Origin: Ruegeria arenilitoris
GTDB lineage: Bacteria; Pseudomonadota; Alphaproteobacteria; Rhodobacterales; Rhodobacteraceae
DNA: 64,000 nt
Assembly: GCF_013032445.1 (NCBI RefSeq)
Contig: NZ_WQCA01000016.1
Span: forward strand, 1-64,000
Direction: 5' to 3'
The first letter of the stretch is position 1; each line of letters opens with the position of its first letter. Of the stretch, positions 59,431 through 64,000 are shown piece after piece. The notes beneath the pieces were generated by a model. The model searched no databases and was not told the DNA's origin. It saw nothing but the letters and a program-made list of their open reading frames with translations. A program made the translations under genes and the position numbers.

Positions 59431-59681
59431 ATTTATTTTTCAAAGGCCCACCCGGTACTGTTTCCCCGATCATCAAAACCCGACCAATAGTAGAGGCTCG
59501 GTTTTGATTAATTGGCGCGTAACTCGATAGGCTAACACATCATGTCAGCAGTTTCGAAACGAACGGCGCTATCTACCGCCTGGCGCAAGCAAGGGCGAAA
59601 CAGCTTTGAGATAGTCCCAAAAAATACAACAAGCCGGGTTCTGCGCCGCCTTCTGGCCGGAAATCGTACCGTCTCTGACAG

Positions 59682-60635
59682 TTAGGCTTTCAAAGTTTGA
59701 CCGTCTGCAAGACTTGGATTGTCGTGTTCTCGTCTTAATACGCTCATGAATAGTTTGGTGATGCGTGTTGGCGCGGGTTGCCTGCGGGTCACAGCTGCAA
59801 AACGCGTGCGATACTGAGTTTCGCCGGGCAAAACCTTCTTCATCATTTTCTGGTCGACAAATTGCTGGGCGAGGTGGTCGGGCAGATACCCAAGATAACG
59901 GCCGGACAGGATCAAAACAGCAAGAGCCTGTTCGCTTTGAACCTTTGCCGCGCGCTTTAGGCCCAATTGCTGACCAACGATAAGATTTGGGGAGTTCACG
60001 CTGAGGCCCGCATAGTTGAACTTGCGCAGCTCGTCCATGTCCAGATCGGCATCTGAGCGATCGAACAAGGGGTGCTCATTGCTGCAATACAGGAACATGT
60101 CCTCTCCATACAGCGGGACATAATCAAGACTGGCAGAGGGACGGTGCAACGCAATGATCCCGATGTCCAGATGTCCGGTAATGACCATGGTTTCGATCAC
60201 GTTGGGCGGTTCCACCGAAAGTTCGATTTGAACGGCGGGCGCGGCCTCGTTGAACTTGTGGATCGAACGGGCCAACCGTGCCTCTGGGTTCGAGGTGCAT
60301 TGATCGAACAATGCGACCCGAATGGTTCCCGCCAATTGCTCTTTGATCTCGTTCACTTCGGTTCGAAACTGCGAAACGGAAATCAGCAGGTCTTCGGCGG
60401 CGCGTAGGACTTTTTGTCCGTCTTCGGTCAGCGAGAAGCCGGAAGGCCCGCGATTGCAGAGCTTCAGATCTAGACGCAGCTCCAGGTCCGAGATGTGTTT
60501 GGAAATCGTCGATTTTCCGATGTTCAACTCAACCTCGGCAGCCGAAAGCCCGCCGCTTTCAACAACGGTTTTAAACACCCGCAAAAGCCGGATATCGGCG
60601 TCGCCTATTCGTGTGGTCAGTGTGTCGAGCTTCAT
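59682..60635 (-). CDS. LysR-family transcriptional regulator
   Basis: About 317 residues. The N-terminal winged HTH reads DADIRLLRVFKTVVESGGLS, AAEVELNIGKSTISKHISDL. The C-terminal two-lobe ligand domain begins LAGTIRVALFDQCTSNPEAR. ATG 60635 begins MKLDTLTTRI; the frame extends to 60671. It diverges from the TRAP transporter operon (DctP start 60791), so it is the likely activator or repressor of that operon, responding to the transported acid or a metabolite of it. Confidence 0.92.
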   Translation of the reverse strand: MKLDTLTTRIGDADIRLLRVFKTVVESGGLSAAEVELNIGKSTISKHISDLELRLDLKLCNRGPSGFSLTEDGQKVLRAAEDLLISVSQFRTEVNEIKEQLAGTIRVALFDQCTSNPEARLARSIHKFNEAAPAVQIELSVEPPNVIETMVITGHLDIGIIALHRPSASLDYVPLYGEDMFLYCSNEHPLFDRSDADLDMDELRKFNYAGLSVNSPNLIVGQQLGLKRAAKVQSEQALAVLILSGRYLGYLPDHLAQQFVDQKMMKKVLPGETQYRTRFAAVTRRQPAPTRITKLFMSVLRREHDNPSLADGQTLKA

Positions 60636-60790
60636 TCTGCAAGTTCGATATATGTGAAACCTATCGCGCAAAGTTTAGCAACGAAGAAACACTTTGCGCA
60701 AGCTAGGTGTTCTGCGCCGAGGCAGAATCGGACTGGCCAACTCTCCCCTGGTCAGCGCGCACCTCGAAATCTGAAAATGGGAGGAAATCC

Positions 60791-61807
60791 ATGTCATTTA
60801 TCAAAAAGCTTGGCACCATCACCGCTGCAGTATCCGTAGCGGCACTGATGGCCGCTGGCGCAGCCGACGCGAAAAACTTCAAAATTGCGGTCGGTGACAG
60901 TGCAGGCAGCGCACAGGAAGCTCTTGGAATTGCATTTGTCAAAGCGCTCGAAGAGAAATCGGGTGGCGAGCATACTGCAACCCTGTTCCTGAACGGTCAG
61001 CTGGGCTCTGAACAGGATACTGTCAACGAAGCCGCCATCGGCACGCTGGATATGTCGCTGCTGGCGATCAACAACATCACACCCTTCTCGCCTTCGGTGG
61101 GCGTATTCACGCTGCCTTACGTGATCCTTAGCCTAGAAGACGCTGAGAAGCTGACCCAGGGTCCAATCGGTCAGGAACTGGTTGAAAACACGATCCGCGA
61201 TGCGGGCGTGCGCATCATTGGCTGGACCTATACCGGTTTCCGCCGCCTGACCAACTCGAAAAAGCCGGTCAGCTCGGTTGCCGACCTGCAGGATCTGATC
61301 ATCCGCGTTCCCAAGAACGAGATCATGATCGAAACCTACAAGTCCTGGGGCATCAACCCGACGCCGATGGCGTGGTCGGAAACCTTCACCGGTCTGCAGA
61401 CCAAGGTTGTCGACGGCCAGGACAACCCATACCTGACCATCAACGCAATGAAATTTTACGAGGTACAGAACCACGTAACCAATCTGCGTTACATTTTCTC
61501 GATCGAACCGCTGATCATTTCCGAAGCTGTCTTCCAGGATCTGTCCGAAGAAGAACAACAGATGATCTTGGAAGCAGGACAAGAGGCAACTCTGGCCTCG
61601 GCTCAGTTCCTTCGTGATTCAGAAGCGGCCATCAAAGAAGAGCTGACCGCCAAGGGCATGGAAATCATCGATCCTGAAAACGACGAAGCCGAGTTCATTG
61701 AATTGGCAACCGGTGCCGTATGGCCGCAGTTCTACGACTCCATCGGTGGCGTCGAAAAGCTGAACGCGGTTCTCGAGGCCATCGGCCGCGACCCGGTCCA
61801 GCAGTAA
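60791..61807 (+). CDS. TRAP transporter substrate-binding protein (DctP family)
   Basis: A 338-residue periplasmic binding protein with signal peptide MSFIKKLGTITAAVSVAALM... ending AGAADA. The family Arg that salt-bridges the ligand carboxylate is in DLQDLIIRVPKNEIMIE (near residue 170). Further typical blocks are LNGQLGSEQDTVNEAAIGTL and PMAWSETFTGLQTKVVDGQD. GGGAGGAAATCC precedes ATG 60791, while the longer frame from 60707 lacks a site. It captures an organic acid for the DctQM membrane pair encoded downstream. The exact ligand is not deducible. Confidence 0.93.
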   Translation: MSFIKKLGTITAAVSVAALMAAGAADAKNFKIAVGDSAGSAQEALGIAFVKALEEKSGGEHTATLFLNGQLGSEQDTVNEAAIGTLDMSLLAINNITPFSPSVGVFTLPYVILSLEDAEKLTQGPIGQELVENTIRDAGVRIIGWTYTGFRRLTNSKKPVSSVADLQDLIIRVPKNEIMIETYKSWGINPTPMAWSETFTGLQTKVVDGQDNPYLTINAMKFYEVQNHVTNLRYIFSIEPLIISEAVFQDLSEEEQQMILEAGQEATLASAQFLRDSEAAIKEELTAKGMEIIDPENDEAEFIELATGAVWPQFYDSIGGVEKLNAVLEAIGRDPVQQ

Positions 61808-61827
61808 TCGCCGCAGAGCGATGCAGG

Positions 61828-61849
61828 GAAGAGCGTTACGGCGCTCTTC
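61828..61849 (+). terminator. Stem-loop between dctP and dctQ
   Basis: An eight-pair perfect stem, GAAGAGCG / CGCTCTTC, with a six-base loop lies 20 bases after the dctP stop. Only short T-stretches follow. Like the hairpin after the ABC binding-protein gene, it probably favours accumulation of the binding-protein part of the mRNA. Confidence 0.6.
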
Positions 61850-61874
61850 TCATCTCAGGGAGGAGGGAAACCAC

Positions 61875-62411
61875 ATGTTCTGGAAATTTCTGGACAATAT
61901 AGAAAGCGTGATATGCCGGATTTTGTTATCCGGTTTCGTCTGCCTTTTGTTCGTACAGATCGTCGCGCGCGAAGTCTTCGGCTTTTCGATCAGCTGGATC
62001 GAGGAACTGTCGGTCTACATGTTCGTCTGGTTCGTCTATTTCGGTGCCAGCTACGCCGCATTGAAGGGCGCGCATAACCGCGTGACGTTCCAGTTCAAGT
62101 TCCTGCCTGACGGCGCGATCAAGTACATCGAAGCCTTTGCCGATCTCTTCTGGCTCTTCTTCAATGTCTATTTCCTGTATCTGGCGACGGACTTCGTCTT
62201 CAACAAGATGAACAAGTTCTGGAAGTCCCAGACGTTGGGCATCGAGATGAAGTACATCTACATGGTGCTGCCCATCGCCTTTGCGCTGATGACCTTCCGT
62301 ATCATTCAGGTGAATTACCGCCGCCTGATCAAGGGCGAAGAAATTCACGACCCCGATCAGATCGACCTCGATGAAATCAAAGCTGCGACCGAAGCAGCGA
62401 AGAACGACTAA
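61875..62411 (+). CDS. TRAP transporter small permease (DctQ family)
   Basis: A 178-residue protein with four membrane helices: NIESVICRILLSGFVCLLFV; SVYMFVWFVYFGASYAALKG with the family motif SISWIEELSVY before it; a third around ADLFWLFFNVYFLYLATDFV; and a fourth at YMVLPIAFALMTFRIIQVNY. GGGAGGAGGG lies upstream of ATG 61875. It forms the integral membrane complex with DctM. The acidic C-terminal tail (DPDQIDLDEIKAATEAAKND) is cytoplasmic. Confidence 0.92.
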   Translation: MFWKFLDNIESVICRILLSGFVCLLFVQIVAREVFGFSISWIEELSVYMFVWFVYFGASYAALKGAHNRVTFQFKFLPDGAIKYIEAFADLFWLFFNVYFLYLATDFVFNKMNKFWKSQTLGIEMKYIYMVLPIAFALMTFRIIQVNYRRLIKGEEIHDPDQIDLDEIKAATEAAKND

Positions 62412-62429
62412 GGGCAGGGAGGACACGTC

Positions 62430-63770
62430 ATGGAATCCGAAATCGTTACAATTCTGTTTGGCTCATTCCTGCTTTTGCTGCTGATTGGTGCTCCGATCAC
62501 TGTGGCTCTGGGTGTGGCATCGCTGTTTTCGTTCCTGTATCTGGGCGAAAACCCCATCAAATTCGTGCAGATCGCCTTTACCTCGGTCGGGGCCTTCCCG
62601 CTGATGGCGCTGCCCGCCTTTATTCTGGCGGGGGCCTTGATGGAGGCCGCCGGTATCTCAAAACGCCTGATCAATGTCGCTGAAAGCCTGGCCGGCCCGT
62701 TCACCGGTGGCATCTCGGCGGCAACTGTTATGGCCTGCCTGTTTTTCGGAGCCATCTCGGGCTCGGGCCCGGCAACAACCGCGGCGGTGGGGATGCTGAT
62801 GATTCCTGCAATGATCAACCGCGGATATGAGCGCGGCTATGCCTCGGCGATCACTGCGTCCTCTGGCGGCCTCGGGATTATCATTCCTCCCTCTATCCCG
62901 ATGGTGATCTTCGGCATTGCCGCGCTCGGCATGGCACCTCCGCCTGAAGCGGTTGAGAAATTCGGCACCTTCCAGTCGGTCTCGATCTCGAAACTGTTCA
63001 TCGCGGGCTTTGTTCCGGCCTTCCTGATCGCCACCAGCCTGCTGATCCTGAACTTTTTCATGTCGAAAAAGCGCGGCTACAAAGGTTCAGCCGATGGCTG
63101 GTCCATCCGTAACGTGTTCTGCGAGATGTACCGTGGGTTCTGGTCGTTGATGGCGCCGCTGGTGATCCTGGGCGGTATCTACACCGGCTTCTTCACCCCG
63201 ACCGAGGCCGCGATTGTCGCGATCTTCTACACGCTGGTGGTGGGCGTGGTGATCTACCGTGAACTGACATGGCAGACGCTGTTTCAATCGCTCGAGGCTA
63301 CCACGTGGTTGACCGGCCGGGTTCTGCTGATCCTGTTCACCGCCACCGTGTTTGGCCGCCTGTTGGTCGAGAACCAGATCCCGGCAATCATCGCGGACTC
63401 GATGCTCAGCTTTACAGACAACCTCTATGTGATCTGGGCGCTGATCATCTTCTTCCTGCTGTTCGTCGGCATGTTCATGGAAACGCTGGCCACCATCCTG
63501 ATCCTCGTTCCGGTGATGCTGCCGGTGGCCTACTCGGTGGGTATCGACCCGATCCACTTTGGCGTGGTTATGGTCTGTACCCTTGGCATCGGCTTTCAGA
63601 CCCCACCACTGGGTGAGAACCTGTTCATTGCCTCGGGCATTTCGAACATCTCGATCGAACAGATATCGCTGCGGGCTCTTCCGTTCGCTGCAGCCAACAC
63701 GATTGCGATCTTCATCATCGCTTTCTTCCCTGAACTGTCGCTGTGGCTGCCACGGCTGCTGGGCTACTGA
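62430..63770 (+). CDS. TRAP transporter large permease (DctM family)
   Basis: A 446-residue ion-driven permease with about 11-12 helices. It has the family GAPITVALGVASLFSFLYLG opening, AISGSGPATTAAVGMLMIPA (near residue 115), SSGGLGIIIPPSIPMVIFGI and the PTEAAIVAIFYTLVVG segment. It exploits the Na+ gradient to import the acid delivered by DctP. GGGAGGACACGTC precedes the ATG, 18 bases after dctQ. The universal stress protein gene follows within 20 bases, as in many TRAP operons. Confidence 0.95.
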   Translation: MESEIVTILFGSFLLLLLIGAPITVALGVASLFSFLYLGENPIKFVQIAFTSVGAFPLMALPAFILAGALMEAAGISKRLINVAESLAGPFTGGISAATVMACLFFGAISGSGPATTAAVGMLMIPAMINRGYERGYASAITASSGGLGIIIPPSIPMVIFGIAALGMAPPPEAVEKFGTFQSVSISKLFIAGFVPAFLIATSLLILNFFMSKKRGYKGSADGWSIRNVFCEMYRGFWSLMAPLVILGGIYTGFFTPTEAAIVAIFYTLVVGVVIYRELTWQTLFQSLEATTWLTGRVLLILFTATVFGRLLVENQIPAIIADSMLSFTDNLYVIWALIIFFLLFVGMFMETLATILILVPVMLPVAYSVGIDPIHFGVVMVCTLGIGFQTPPLGENLFIASGISNISIEQISLRALPFAAANTIAIFIIAFFPELSLWLPRLLGY

Positions 63771-63788
63771 CCCGGAAAGGATGACGAC

Positions 63789-64000
63789 ATGAAACAACTG
63801 GTCACCAACATCCTGTTTGCCACCGACTTGTCGGCGAACTCACCCCACGCCTTGCGCCATGCCGCCAGCATCGCGCAGGCAACCGGAGCGCAGATCCACG
63901 TTCTGCACGTCAACGAGCCGCTTTCAGATGACGCCAAAATCACGATGGAGATGTTCATTCTGAACGAGGAAACCCGCAAAACCGCGCTGTCGCGCCGCCA
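63789..64000 (+). CDS. Universal stress protein, N-terminal part (runs off the right edge)
   Basis: The first 70 residues of a UspA-type protein: NILFATDLSANSPHALRHAA (nucleotide-binding Asp in TDLS) and ATGAQIHVLHVNEPLSDDAK. It continues beyond the window. AAAGGATGACGAC precedes ATG 63789. It is in the TRAP operon, 18 bases after dctM. TRAP-associated Usp proteins bind nucleotide and are thought to modulate transport. It differs from the 58-480 Usp, which opens with DHTDD. Confidence 0.85.
   Translation, partial: MKQLVTNILFATDLSANSPHALRHAASIAQATGAQIHVLHVNEPLSDDAKITMEMFILNEETRKTALSRR

Noticed and set aside
1-64000. tRNA, rRNA, riboswitch or plasmid origin
   Set aside because: I looked for T-loop-like GGTTCGA strings, conserved rRNA segments and a glycine-riboswitch-like leader upstream of glyA and found none that I could support by eye. 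A covariance-model search would be decisive.

Overview
The window looks like chromosomal DNA of a Roseobacter-group alphaproteobacterium (Rhodobacterales). The reasons are moderate-to-high GC, dense overlapping operons, CUT2-type and TRAP transporters, a glycine-cleavage operon, and a small gene resembling the spike base protein (RCAP_Rcc01079 type) of Rhodobacter gene transfer agents. I found no rRNA, tRNA or CRISPR array. The organism assignment is inference from gene content; nothing in the sequence names a species.

Layout. (1) 1-6302: a leftward glycine/one-carbon operon, glyA - lpdA - lipA - Na+/alanine-glycine symporter - universal stress protein - gcvT. Only the first 13 codons of gcvT are inside the window. 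A divergent XRE-cupin regulator sits upstream of glyA. (2) 6425-7098: transposon debris (a TniB/ExeA-like ATPase and an IS6-type transposase remnant) with a short repeat array. (3) 7196-27215: a roughly 20 kb catabolic region. It has a TetR regulator, a ribose-type ABC importer, oxidoreductases (Zn-ADH, ALDH, GMC, two aldo/keto reductases, SDR), CoA-thioester enzymes (CoA transferase, enoyl-CoA hydratase, acyl-CoA dehydrogenase, MaoC), a sugar-isomerase-like protein and a DUF993 protein. One 20-bp operator (AAGTAACT-N4-AGTTACTT) occurs five times, in the three divergent promoter regions, so the separate transcripts look like one regulon. The substrate is unknown to me. This is the best candidate for an undescribed system in the window.

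(4) 27271-41013: a mosaic accessory stretch. It holds an IS6 fragment, a NemR-like TetR/DJ-1 electrophile-response pair, an MBL hydrolase, Tn402-like tniB/tniA remnants, a TetR/hydrolase pair, an SDR pseudogene, a small polysaccharide locus (frameshifted acetyltransferase, sulfotransferase, flippase, glycosyltransferase), an isolated phage/GTA-like tail segment with a 58-residue membrane protein, and another IS6 scrap. (5) 41014-49568: an SMP-30 lactonase-like protein, then a 1061-residue class III cyclase/ATPase/TPR protein that converges on a leftward group encoding a DyP peroxidase, an unrecognised 238-residue protein and a mini-catalase, with a patatin lipase upstream on the same strand.

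(6) 50007-55668: an autotransporter with about 18 repeats, divergent from a TPR-sulfotransferase. (7) 55800-59430: a TetR-led Rieske oxygenase operon with its ferredoxin reductase, a secreted small protein and a membrane protein. Two copies of a TGTCA-N4-TGACA operator lie just upstream of the regulator. (8) 59682-64000: a LysR regulator divergent from a TRAP transporter operon (dctP-dctQ-dctM) followed by a second universal stress protein cut by the window edge.
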